From NCBI RefSeq assembly GCF_008710275.1, contig NZ_VYQE01000002.1:607522-671521 (forward strand): DNA of 64,000 nucleotides. The letters are read 5' to 3'. Both the position numbers and the translations under genes were made by a program. The notes below the pieces were generated by a model. The model saw only the letters and a list, made by a program, of their open reading frames with translations, was not told the origin of the DNA and did no database searches. Shown here piece after piece: positions 8,367-18,152 of the stretch. The DNA is from Histidinibacterium aquaticum. GTDB taxonomy: Bacteria; Pseudomonadota; Alphaproteobacteria; Rhodobacterales; Rhodobacteraceae. Every line of letters begins with the position of its first letter. Position 1 is the stretch's first letter.

Positions 8367-8500
8367 GTACAACCCTTTAGTGCAGGCCTGGTCCGGATTC
8401 GCTCGACCCCGCCTCAAACCACGCTAGTAACCGTTCGAGTGCCTTGTTTATTTTATATGGATGCGGGCGCAAGTTCCGATAGGCTTAAGCAGGAGGACAA

Positions 8501-9001
8501 ATGTCACTGGCAGCGGACATCGAACGGGATCTCGACAGACTCAGCGAGCTGAGCCCGTCCGGTTTTGCCATGGCATTTCACGTTCGGTTCACGACCCCCG
8601 CGTTCCTCTTTCAGACCTATTCCCGCAAGTGGCTCGACATCTACAGCCAGGAAGGCCTGGTGATGCGCGACCCGATCGTGAACTTCGGATTCGCGAAGAC
8701 AGGGGCGAAGCGCTGGTCCGAACTGACGGAGCCGGATCCCGATAACGTCATGGGACGGGCCAAGGATTTCGACATGAACTACGGCGTGGCCGTGGGCATC
8801 GACGAGGACGGCAGCCGGTCCCTCGCCGGTCTCGCCCGCCCTGACCGGGAGTTCACGGACGCCGAGATCGAGGAGATCGAGGAGCTCGTCCGGTCGCTAC
8901 ATCATGCGACACTCGACAACGGCAGCCTCGCCCCGGAAGCGGCCAAGCAGCTCAAGCTGATGTCGGTGCGCTTCACGCATCCCTCGCGGGAGAAGGATTG
9001 A
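8501..9001 (+). CDS. Autoinducer-binding-domain protein without DNA-binding domain (LuxR paralogue)
   Basis: The 166-residue product aligns with the ligand domain of the neighbouring LuxR: RDPIVNFGFAKTGAKRWSEL against SDPVIRWVYSQTGAIRWSEI, and GLARPDREFTDAEIEEIEELV against TFARSDREFDDAEIRVLKAYV. It ends about 30 residues after that domain (LAPEAAKQLKLMSVRF) with no GerE helix-turn-helix, and none is encoded in the short gap before the next gene, so this is not a simple frameshift. AGGAGGAC precedes the ATG. It is divergent from luxR. Plausible roles are ligand sequestration or formation of inactive LuxR heterodimers, as for truncated TraR-like proteins; this is inference. Confidence 0.85.
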   Translation: MSLAADIERDLDRLSELSPSGFAMAFHVRFTTPAFLFQTYSRKWLDIYSQEGLVMRDPIVNFGFAKTGAKRWSELTEPDPDNVMGRAKDFDMNYGVAVGIDEDGSRSLAGLARPDREFTDAEIEEIEELVRSLHHATLDNGSLAPEAAKQLKLMSVRFTHPSREKD

Positions 9002-9053
9002 CGCAACGTCATATCCTCCTATCCTCGTTGCCGTGAGCAAGGAGGAGTCCGCC

Positions 9054-9206
9054 ATGAAGACCGCCTTCACCGTTTTCGTCCTCGCCCTTTTGCCCGGCCT
9101 GGCTGCCGCCCAGTGCGGCGGTCATGACAGGCAGGCCATGAGCTGTGCCGAGGGCTCGATCTACGACGCCGAAACCGGAACCTGCGAGCCCGTCACCACG
9201 AGCTGA
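9054..9206 (+). CDS. Small exported cysteine-containing peptide
   Basis: A 50-residue ORF with a strong AAGGAGGA ribosome site. Residues 1-19 (MKTAFTVFVLALLPGLAAA) form a clear signal peptide with an Ala-X-Ala-type end, leaving a mature peptide of about 31 residues with cysteines at positions 21, 31 and 44, in CGGHDRQAMSC and AEGSIYDAETGTCEPV. The last segment recalls short chitin-binding-like cysteine motifs, but three cysteines is too few to claim that. It should act in the periplasm or outside the cell. I recall similar small proteins in other rhodobacteria; function is unknown. Confidence 0.7.
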   Translation: MKTAFTVFVLALLPGLAAAQCGGHDRQAMSCAEGSIYDAETGTCEPVTTS

Positions 9207-9280
9207 CCCGGGCTCCCGCGGCTAACGCTTTCTTCACCACCGCTCGGATAGACCGGGCGAGCGGTAAAGGTGCGGATGGA

Positions 9281-10336
9281 ATGCGATCGCGGGAGCTGCA
9301 GCAGACTGGCGGCGCCGGGCCCGACCCGGCTGGAGTGCGTCGCCGAAAGGCGGCCCTGATCGTTCAGATCGCCTCGGCCGAGGGGCACAAGCTGCCGCTC
9401 GACCGACTCTCCGACGAAGCGCAGATGTCGCTCGCCCGTGAAATCGCCCAGATGCCCGCCGTGGACCGCGAGACGCTCGAACAGGTCGCGGGCGAATTCA
9501 GTGCGGAGCTCGAGCGGATCGGTCTCACCGCCCCCTCCTCCATGGAAGAGGCGCTGACACTCCTCGACGGCCAGATCAGCCCCCGCGCCGCCGCGGCGCT
9601 CCGCGAAGAGCATGAGCGCATGACCGGCGCGGATCCCTGGCCCCGCGTCCTCGCCCTGCCGCCCGAGGATCTCAAGCCGATAATGGAAAGCGAGAGCACC
9701 GAGGTCTCCGCGGTCGTCCTCTCCAAGCTCCCTGTCGCCAAGGCGGCGGAGCTTCTCGGTCGCCTGCCCGGTGAGCTGGCCCGCCGCATCACCTACGCCG
9801 TCTCCCGGACGAAGGACGTCTCGCCCGGCGCCGTCTACCGCATCGGCCTCGCCCTGGCGGAGACCTATGGCCGGCCACCCTCGACGGCCTTCACCGAGAA
9901 GCCGGGTCGTCGTCTCGGGGCCATCCTGAACTCGAGCGGTGCACAGACCCGGGACGAGGTTCTCGACTCCCTAAGGTCCGAGGACCCCGAGTTTGCCGAG
10001 GAGGTGCGCAAGGCGATCTTCACCTTTCACGACCTGCCCCGGCGCCTGCGGAAAGAGGATCTGGCCAAGGTCATCCGGCTGGTCGACGGTGTCGATCTCA
10101 CCACCGCCCTCGCCGCCGGACTCGCGGAGGGAGGCGACGGCCAGATCGCCGCAGATTTCGTCCTCGACAGCATTTCGCAGCGCATGGCCGCGCAACTCCG
10201 GGACGAGATCGCCGAACGCGGTCGCGTGAAGAAATCCGAGGCGGAGACGGCCCAGACGAACATGATCACATCGATCCGGGAGGCGGCTGACATGGGAGAA
10301 ATCACGCTGGTTTCCGAGGACGAGGAGGAGGACTGA
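9281..10336 (+). CDS. fliG: Divergent FliG-like flagellar motor switch protein
   Basis: A 351-residue protein of FliG length. The C-terminal part is FliG-like: TFHDLPRRLRKEDLAKVIRLVDGVDLTTAL, then FVLDSISQRMAAQLRDEIAERG and a terminal SEAETAQTNMITSIREAADMGEITLV, close to the usual end of FliG. FliG couples the MS ring to the rotor and contacts stator MotA. The middle-domain EHPQ motif is replaced by ESTE, and the usual LDDR segment in the torque helix is not visible, so it is a diverged member. No other flagellar gene is in the window. Confidence 0.8.
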   Translation: MRSRELQQTGGAGPDPAGVRRRKAALIVQIASAEGHKLPLDRLSDEAQMSLAREIAQMPAVDRETLEQVAGEFSAELERIGLTAPSSMEEALTLLDGQISPRAAAALREEHERMTGADPWPRVLALPPEDLKPIMESESTEVSAVVLSKLPVAKAAELLGRLPGELARRITYAVSRTKDVSPGAVYRIGLALAETYGRPPSTAFTEKPGRRLGAILNSSGAQTRDEVLDSLRSEDPEFAEEVRKAIFTFHDLPRRLRKEDLAKVIRLVDGVDLTTALAAGLAEGGDGQIAADFVLDSISQRMAAQLRDEIAERGRVKKSEAETAQTNMITSIREAADMGEITLVSEDEEED

Positions 10337-10370
10337 GGCGCGTCTCTGGCCAAGCCATGGGCCCTCGTCT

Positions 10371-11303
10371 ATGGCTCCGGCGATGGACGACACCCCCCTT
10401 ACAAGACGGATCGCGCACAGGACCGGATTCTTGGCCTTCAAGACGATCCTCGCGGTGCTCAACCGCCTTCCCTACGCCTGGAGGGTTCATGGTATGGGAT
10501 GGCTCGCCACGAGGGTCATCGGGCCACTGGCCGGCTACAGGCGCCGGGCGCTCACCAACCTCGAGATGGTCTGGCCCGGGATGCCCGGGCCGGAGCGGCG
10601 GCGGTTGGCGGACGAGACGCTGGACAACTTCGGCCGGACCGTCATCGAGAATTTCTGCCACGCCGATTTCGCCGCTCACCTCGCCCGGACGGGAACGCGG
10701 GTCGAGGGGCCGGGATTGCCTGCCCTCGACGCGGCCCGCGCCGAGGGGCGGCCGGTCCTCTTCGCCGCGGCGCACTTCGGCAACCACGAGGCCCCGCGCC
10801 ACGCCTTCGCCGCCCAGGGCACGGCGGTCGGCGGCATCTACCGGCCCCTGTCGAACCCCTACATCGACCGGGACTATCGCGAGACGCTGAACGCCATCGG
10901 GGCGGAGACCTTCCCACAGGGTCGCGAGGGCACGGCGCGCTTCGCCCGCTACCTGCGCAACGGCGGCTGGGGCATCCTCTACTATGACATCCACCAGCCG
11001 CGCGGCGACAAGCTGGAGTTCATGGGCCTGCCCGCCCGAACCTCCACTTCCGCCGCGAAGCTTGCGCTCAAGCACGGCGCGGCGCTGGTGCCAGTCTTCG
11101 CGGTTCGCCAGCCGGACGGGCTAAGCTTCCGTGTGATCGTGGAAGAGCCGATCGCCCCCGGCGATCCGATGGAAATGACCGAGGCCCTTCACGCGCGCCT
11201 CGAGGCCCGCATCGCCGAAACGCCGGCGCAGTGGATGTGGATTCACCGCCGCTGGAAGAGCCACCAGAAAGCCCAGGCGCGCAGCCGCACGCTCTCGAGT
11301 TGA
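10371..11303 (+). CDS. Lysophospholipid/lipid A acyltransferase (LpxL/HtrB family)
   Basis: The 310-residue product belongs to the LpxL/HtrB acyltransferases that add secondary acyl chains to lipid A at the inner membrane. The catalytic HX4E is visible as HFGNHE (about 137-142), followed by GGIYRPLSNPYID and, later, GWGILYYDIHQPRGDKLEFMG. The C-terminus has the family motif WMWIHRRWK. A hydrophobic N-terminal region (about 15-35) anchors it. It starts 34 bases after fliG on the same strand and may be cotranscribed. Ornithine lipid or other acceptors cannot be excluded. Confidence 0.88.
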   Translation: MAPAMDDTPLTRRIAHRTGFLAFKTILAVLNRLPYAWRVHGMGWLATRVIGPLAGYRRRALTNLEMVWPGMPGPERRRLADETLDNFGRTVIENFCHADFAAHLARTGTRVEGPGLPALDAARAEGRPVLFAAAHFGNHEAPRHAFAAQGTAVGGIYRPLSNPYIDRDYRETLNAIGAETFPQGREGTARFARYLRNGGWGILYYDIHQPRGDKLEFMGLPARTSTSAAKLALKHGAALVPVFAVRQPDGLSFRVIVEEPIAPGDPMEMTEALHARLEARIAETPAQWMWIHRRWKSHQKAQARSRTLSS

Positions 11304-11305
11304 GC

Positions 11306-11992
11306 CTACTCGACGTCGGCGGCGGCCAGGATCGCCCCGTGGCCGGGCCGCTGGAGGATCACCGCCATGGGCGACTCGCCCCGCGGAACCTCGGCCTCGA
11401 AGGGCTCGGCGCCGTCCCACTGACCGATCGCCTCCCAGGAGGTGACAATATTGGCATAGTCGATGGTCCGCCCGGCGTTCTCGCCGCGGTGAATCTCGAC
11501 CGTCTCGATGGGGTCGAACCGCGCGACCTGGACGACAAGCGGTCCGGCGTCGCCCTCGGCGCGGACGTGCACGGTGTCGCCCTCGACCCGCAGGTCCAGC
11601 TCGACCCCGGTCTCGACCTCGGAATGCGTGTCGATCAGCGTCGCGATCTCCATCGGACGGGTGCCGACCACGTGGTCCGTGCCGCCGACGATCATCTGCG
11701 GGGTATAGACGATCCGCTCGCCCGCCGCCCGGGCGTAGCCTTTCTGGCGCTGGGTGAAGGCCGGCTCGGCAAAGCTGTCCTCCCAGCCGATGTAGTCCCA
11801 GTAGTCCACGTGCAGCGCCAGAGCGATCACGTCGTCCCGGCCGGCCAGCTCGCGCAGCATAGCGTCCGCGGGCGGGCAGGACGAGCAGCCCTGCGAGGTG
11901 AAGAGCTCGATGACGACCTTCTCCTGCTCGGCGCCTGCACCGGTGGCGGAGAGCGAAAGACCGAGGATCGCGGAGATGAGGGCGGAGCGCAT
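11306..11992 (-). CDS. Exported thioredoxin-fold protein, DUF1223 family
   Basis: A 228-residue protein with a signal peptide (MRSALISAILGLSLSATGAGA) and the DUF1223 core: VVIELFTSQGCSSCPPADAML with a CSSC pair about residues 34-37, then LALHVDYWDYIGWEDSFAEP and YTPQMIVGG. The fold is thioredoxin-like and the protein should be periplasmic. Partners and substrate are unknown. The ATG at 11992 follows AAGGAAG. It is convergent with the acyltransferase gene (2 bases apart) and divergent from acnA. Confidence 0.88.
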   Translation of the reverse strand: MRSALISAILGLSLSATGAGAEQEKVVIELFTSQGCSSCPPADAMLRELAGRDDVIALALHVDYWDYIGWEDSFAEPAFTQRQKGYARAAGERIVYTPQMIVGGTDHVVGTRPMEIATLIDTHSEVETGVELDLRVEGDTVHVRAEGDAGPLVVQVARFDPIETVEIHRGENAGRTIDYANIVTSWEAIGQWDGAEPFEAEVPRGESPMAVILQRPGHGAILAAADVE

Positions 11993-12163
11993 GTTTCTTC
12001 CTTGCTGCCTGCGGCCGAGACCTAACCCGCTGCCGCACCGCCCGCCAATCAACCCTGTGGGAGAAGTTGTGACAGCGGCGGATTGGCCACGTTCCAGGAC
12101 ATATGCGCCGGGCGCCCTGCCCCGCCACCCCGGAAGCGGGGTGGAGTGCGGTAGATCGTCACT

Positions 12164-12184
12164 TTGTGTGCAATAGTATACAAT
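12164..12184. promoter_or_regulatory. Candidate GntR-type operator upstream of acnA
   Basis: ATAGTATACAAT (12173-12184) matches the palindrome ATTGTATACAAT, typical of several FadR-subfamily GntR regulators, at 11 of 12 positions. It lies within a larger imperfect TTGT...ACAA arrangement starting at 12164, in the only AT-rich part of the 267-base gap between the DUF1223 gene and acnA, about 75 bases before the acnA start. The regulator is not identified. Confidence 0.4.
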
Positions 12185-12259
12185 GGGCTCTTGATTGGAA
12201 GCCTTGCCTTTGGCAGGAGGAGGCCAACGTCTCTCCTACATCCTCACGGAGGTCTTCTC

Positions 12260-15046
<2,787 letters not shown>

Positions 15047-15066
15047 TCTCCCTGTCCTGAACGAGG

Positions 15067-15098
15067 AAAGGCGCGTCCCCACGGGGCGCGCCTTTTCG
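15067..15098 (+). terminator. Terminator of acnA
   Basis: The hairpin has AAAGGCGCG and CCCC arms pairing with GGGG and CGCGCCTTT, with one bulged T, and is followed by a short TTTT-CGTTT tail. It starts 20 bases after the acnA stop. Confidence 0.8.
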
Positions 15099-15106
15099 TT
15101 TGCGCC

Positions 15107-15190
15107 GCCTCCGGCGTCGCCCAAGCGGGGGCTTTGCCCCCGTCGCCCTGCGGGCGACTCCCCCAAGGGTATTTCCGGCTAGATGAAGGG
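15107..15190 (+). repeat. Interspersed two-hairpin intergenic repeat, copy 1
   Basis: Order of elements: CCTCCGGCGTCGCC, a CGGGGGC-TTT-GCCCCCG hairpin (15126-15142), a TCGCCC-TGC-GGGCGA hairpin (15143-15157), then CTCCCCCAAGGGTATTTCC and AGATGAAG. The same elements occur in opposite orientation at 57756-57852. It fills the convergent gap between acnA and the GFA gene. I recall similar hairpin-plus-GATATTT elements scattered in rhodobacterial genomes. It could also serve as a backup terminator. Confidence 0.65.
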
Positions 15191-15691
15191 TCAGGTCTCG
15201 CCTTCCCAGAGGCCGTGTTCGCGGTGCCAGGCTTCGAGGGACTTGTCTGGGTATCGGGGATACGTCTCGTCCCCGGGTCCCTCTTCCACGGTCACCCAGT
15301 CCGGCTTGAAGTCGAGCATGAGGCGGACGCGGGCGGGTGGCCGCGGGAGGGCGCTGTCGATGGCCGAGGCGAAGGGATGGACCAGCTCGGGCCAGGAGGG
15401 CGCGTAGACCCAGAGCGCGGTGCCGCAGCCGGTGCAGAAGCTTCGCTCCCCCTCGCTCACCTCGCAGCGGCCCTCGTCGTCCATGATCTCCGCGCTGAAG
15501 GCGCCGATGCTCTCGCGGCCCTCGACCTCGAGCGTCTCCGCCAGGCCCTCGATGTTGATCGCGTAGCCGCCGCCCCCGCCGGTCTTGCGGCAGATAGAGC
15601 AGTAGCAGCGCTGGTAGGGCACCGGCGCGCGGCTCTGGACGGTGAAGCGGACGGCGCCGCAGCGGCAGCTTCCATGAAGGGTGCGGGGCAT
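15191..15691 (-). CDS. GFA/CENP-V domain zinc protein
   Basis: A 166-residue protein of the GFA family (named from glutathione-dependent formaldehyde-activating enzyme). Zinc-site cysteines are seen in GSCRCGAVRF, QRCYCSICRKTGG and SFCTGCGTALWV. A C-terminal segment, DFKPDWVTVEEGPGDETY..YPDKSLEAWHREHGLW, is shared with many proteobacterial members. Most members have no proven substrate, and an enzymatic role with glutathione or methylglyoxal-type adducts is only a family-level guess. The ATG at 15691 is preceded by AAAGGAG. Confidence 0.87.
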   Translation of the reverse strand: MPRTLHGSCRCGAVRFTVQSRAPVPYQRCYCSICRKTGGGGGYAINIEGLAETLEVEGRESIGAFSAEIMDDEGRCEVSEGERSFCTGCGTALWVYAPSWPELVHPFASAIDSALPRPPARVRLMLDFKPDWVTVEEGPGDETYPRYPDKSLEAWHREHGLWEGET

Positions 15692-15739
15692 GTCGGGGCT
15701 CCTTTCGAGCCCCAACGCGCCCCGCCGCCCGCGCGGTTC

Positions 15740-16591
15740 CTAGCCCTCGGGATCGGGCAGCGGAGGCAGGGTCCGCAGGTAGGCCACGACCGCCTGCACG
15801 TCCTCGTCGGTCATGTTGGCGAAGTGGCCGTAGGGCATGGGCGGCATCATCGGCGTGCCGTCGGGACGGACCCCCTGCGTGATCATCTGCGCGAGGTCCT
15901 CGTCCGACCAGTCGGCAAGGCCGTCCTCGGGGTGGGTGGTCAGGTTCGAGGCCACGGAGACGCCCCAGGGGCCGTGGAACTCGTAGCCGCCCGCGCCCCA
16001 GTGGGTGTCGAACATCGGGCCCATCTCTCCGAAGGTGGTGTGGCACTCCATGCAGTGCGCCACCGGGCCGGCCAGGTATTCGCCATACTCGGCCGTCGGT
16101 CCCTCCTGCGGATGCGCCACCGTCTCGATCGGCGGACCGTAGGCCGGCGGCAGCGGCATGTTGTAGGTGCTGTCCCCCGCATCGTTCTCGACCGCCGGGA
16201 CGGTGCGCAGGTACATCACCATGCTCATCACGTCGTCGTCCGAGAGCCCCCGGTAGAGCACGATGGGCATGGGCGGCCCGATCACCGAGCCGTCCGGGCG
16301 GATGCCCTCGCGGATGGCCCGGGCGAGCTCGGCGTCGGACCAGTCGGCGACCGCGCCGCCCGGCGTGATGTTGTCGGCGATGGCGGTGAAGGCGGGCGTC
16401 TCCTCCACGAGCCGGCCGGCGAGCGCCTGGTCCATGAGCGGCCCCTCCGGGCCGAGCGGCGTGTGGCAGTTGCCGCAGCCCGCGGGGCCCTCGACCAGGT
16501 AGCGGCCGCGCTCCAGCGTCGGTTCGGCCCGGGCGCCCCAGGCCGCGAGCCCGGCAGCGGTGAATGCCGCCGCGAATACGATACGTGACAT
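15740..16591 (-). CDS. Exported diheme cytochrome c
   Basis: The 283-residue product has a signal peptide (cleavage after about AARAE at 22) and two class I cytochrome c domains. Heme sites are CGNCH (39-43) and CMECH (180-184). Probable axial methionines are in GPPMPIVLYRGLSDDDV (about Met108) and PPMPYGHFANMTDEDV, each followed by the helix MYLRTVP / AYLRTLP. It resembles the cytochrome subunits of periplasmic dehydrogenases, but no dehydrogenase gene adjoins it. It follows the ccm genes on the same strand after 72 bases, so the maturation machinery is encoded just upstream. Confidence 0.9.
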   Translation of the reverse strand: MSRIVFAAAFTAAGLAAWGARAEPTLERGRYLVEGPAGCGNCHTPLGPEGPLMDQALAGRLVEETPAFTAIADNITPGGAVADWSDAELARAIREGIRPDGSVIGPPMPIVLYRGLSDDDVMSMVMYLRTVPAVENDAGDSTYNMPLPPAYGPPIETVAHPQEGPTAEYGEYLAGPVAHCMECHTTFGEMGPMFDTHWGAGGYEFHGPWGVSVASNLTTHPEDGLADWSDEDLAQMITQGVRPDGTPMMPPMPYGHFANMTDEDVQAVVAYLRTLPPLPDPEG

Positions 16592-16663
16592 GTGAGTCTC
16601 TCCTCCCTTACCCTGCGTCAGAATGACACAGCTCCGGGAGGGCTCAAACGGAAATCGCGCGGC

Positions 16664-17224
16664 TCAGCTGCCGCCGGCGGCAGGGTCCTCGCCCAGGGCG
16701 GCCTCGAGTTCGGGCGCGAACCTCTGCTCGTAGTCGGAGCCCACGAGGGGGCCGGCGAAGCGGAAGAGCACGGTGCCGTCGCCGTCGACGATGAAGGTCT
16801 CGGGCGGTGCGGTCACGCCCCAGTCGATGGCCGTGCGCCCGCGCGGATCGAAGGGGACGGCGGCGAAGGGATTGCCCTCGTTCCCGAGGTAGTCGAGCGC
16901 GTTGTCTTCCTGGTCGCGGAAGTTCACGCCGACGATGTCGATCCCCTCGTCGGCCAGCGCCTGCAACTGCGGATGCTCGGCCCGGCAGGGCGGGCACCAG
17001 GAGGCCCAGAAGTTCACCAGCGTGACCTCGCCAGAGCGCAGCATCTCCGGCTCGAAGGCGGCGTAGCCCGGCAGGGCCTCTTCCGTGATGGCGGGTGCCT
17101 CCTGCCCGACACGGGTCGAGGGAAGGTCATCGGACCGGTCACGGAACATGCCGCCGAGAAAGAGACCGGCGATGCCCGCGAAGATCGCGGGCGGGAGGAG
17201 AACGAGCGGAGAGATCCTAGCCAT
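16664..17224 (-). CDS. ccmG: Thiol:disulfide interchange protein CcmG/DsbE
   Basis: A 186-residue membrane-anchored thioredoxin with an uncleaved N-terminal helix (about 6-26) and the active site NFWASWCPPC (Cys77/Cys80). WGVTAPPETFIVDGDG contains the cis-proline region and the acidic-motif surroundings typical of CcmG. It reduces the apocytochrome CXXCH cysteines in the periplasm before heme ligation. It overlaps ccmD by 8 bases, so it is translated from the same message. This is the last ccm gene in the cluster; ccmE, ccmF and ccmH are not in the window. Confidence 0.95.
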   Translation of the reverse strand: MARISPLVLLPPAIFAGIAGLFLGGMFRDRSDDLPSTRVGQEAPAITEEALPGYAAFEPEMLRSGEVTLVNFWASWCPPCRAEHPQLQALADEGIDIVGVNFRDQEDNALDYLGNEGNPFAAVPFDPRGRTAIDWGVTAPPETFIVDGDGTVLFRFAGPLVGSDYEQRFAPELEAALGEDPAAGGS

Positions 17225-17363
17225 GGTCGCGTTCCACCTCCTGGAGTTCGCGCTTCACCCGGCGGCCGCGGCGGAGGGACAGCGCCACGATGCCGGCGAG
17301 CAGCAGCAGCGAGATCGCATAGGCCGAGAGCACCTCGGCGGCATAGTTGCCCAGTTCCGGCAT
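17217..17363 (-). CDS. ccmD: Heme exporter protein CcmD
   Basis: A 48-residue protein with one membrane helix (YAAEVLSAYAISLLLLAGIV, about 7-26) followed by a basic cytoplasmic tail RRGRRVKRELQEVE, which is the CcmD pattern. CcmD helps release holo-CcmE from the CcmABC complex. The ATG overlaps the ccmC stop as TGATG, and the end overlaps ccmG by 8 bases. It is recognisable mainly from position, size and topology. Confidence 0.9.
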   Translation of the reverse strand: MPELGNYAAEVLSAYAISLLLLAGIVALSLRRGRRVKRELQEVERDHG

Positions 17364-18112
17364 CAGGCCCGCGCCTCCCGTGTCCCGGCGCGGCGCGACC
17401 GTGCCAGCAGCGCCCGCATACGGCGGACCCGGATCTCGGTCTGGGTCCGGTAGAGGACCAGCGCGATGAAGAGCAAGACGAACCCCGCGATCGAGAGCAA
17501 CAGCGGGAAGTAGAAGACGTCGGCCACGTTCTCTTCCGCGTCGAGCGAGAGCGAGGCCCCCTGGTGCAGGCCCTGGTTCCAGAAGAGCACGGCATACCGC
17601 GAGAGCACCGCGAAGACCGAGCCCACGATGCAGAGCACCGAGGTGAGGTCCGCCGCGGTATCGGGGTCCTCGATGGCCTCCCAGAGAGCGACGTAGCCCA
17701 GGTAGAACAGGAAGAGGATCAGGAACGACGTGAGCCGCGGGTCCCAGGCCCAGAAGGTCCCCCACATGGGCTGGCCCCAGATCGCCCCGGTCACCAGCGC
17801 CATGAGCGTCATGGTGATGCCCACGGGCGCCGCCGCGCGCGCCGCGAGGGCCGAGACGTGGTGCCGCCGGATCAGCCAGATCAGCGAGGCCACCAGCATC
17901 ATCACCCAGGCGTTGATCGCCATCATCGCCGAGGGGACGTGCAGGTAGATGATCTTGACGGTCGATCCCTGCCGGTAGTCGTCCGGCGTGAAGAAGAAGC
18001 CCCAGATCAACGCGCCCACGATCGCCGCGCCCGCGAGGCCGAAGGCCCACGGGATCAGCGGCGTCGTCGTCGCGATGAACTTCTTGGGGTTGGCGTATTC
18101 CCAGATCGACAT
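17363..18112 (-). CDS. ccmC: Heme export/ligation protein CcmC
   Basis: A 249-residue integral membrane protein with about six helices and the tryptophan-rich heme-handling motif WGTFWAWDPRLTS on a periplasmic loop. Conserved histidines lie in YLHVPSAMMAINAWV and RYAVLFWNQGLHQGASL. CcmC attaches heme to CcmE. A 40-base gap separates it from ccmB upstream; it is joined to ccmD by TGATG. Length and order are standard. Confidence 0.96.
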   Translation of the reverse strand: MSIWEYANPKKFIATTTPLIPWAFGLAGAAIVGALIWGFFFTPDDYRQGSTVKIIYLHVPSAMMAINAWVMMLVASLIWLIRRHHVSALAARAAAPVGITMTLMALVTGAIWGQPMWGTFWAWDPRLTSFLILFLFYLGYVALWEAIEDPDTAADLTSVLCIVGSVFAVLSRYAVLFWNQGLHQGASLSLDAEENVADVFYFPLLLSIAGFVLLFIALVLYRTQTEIRVRRMRALLARSRRAGTREARA

Positions 18113-18152
18113 ATGCCGTATCTAGCCGTCGCCGGGGGCCCGCTCAATGGCC

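Noticed and set aside
8367-8417. Longer luxR starting at TTG 8417
   Set aside because: The GTG at 8366 has a better ribosome site (TAAAGGG), and the extra 17 residues do not resemble LuxR N-termini. It remains possible.
15191-15691. Naming the GFA protein as a proven S-(hydroxymethyl)glutathione synthase
   Set aside because: The domain is clear, but most members of this family lack that activity or have not been tested, so only the domain name is used.
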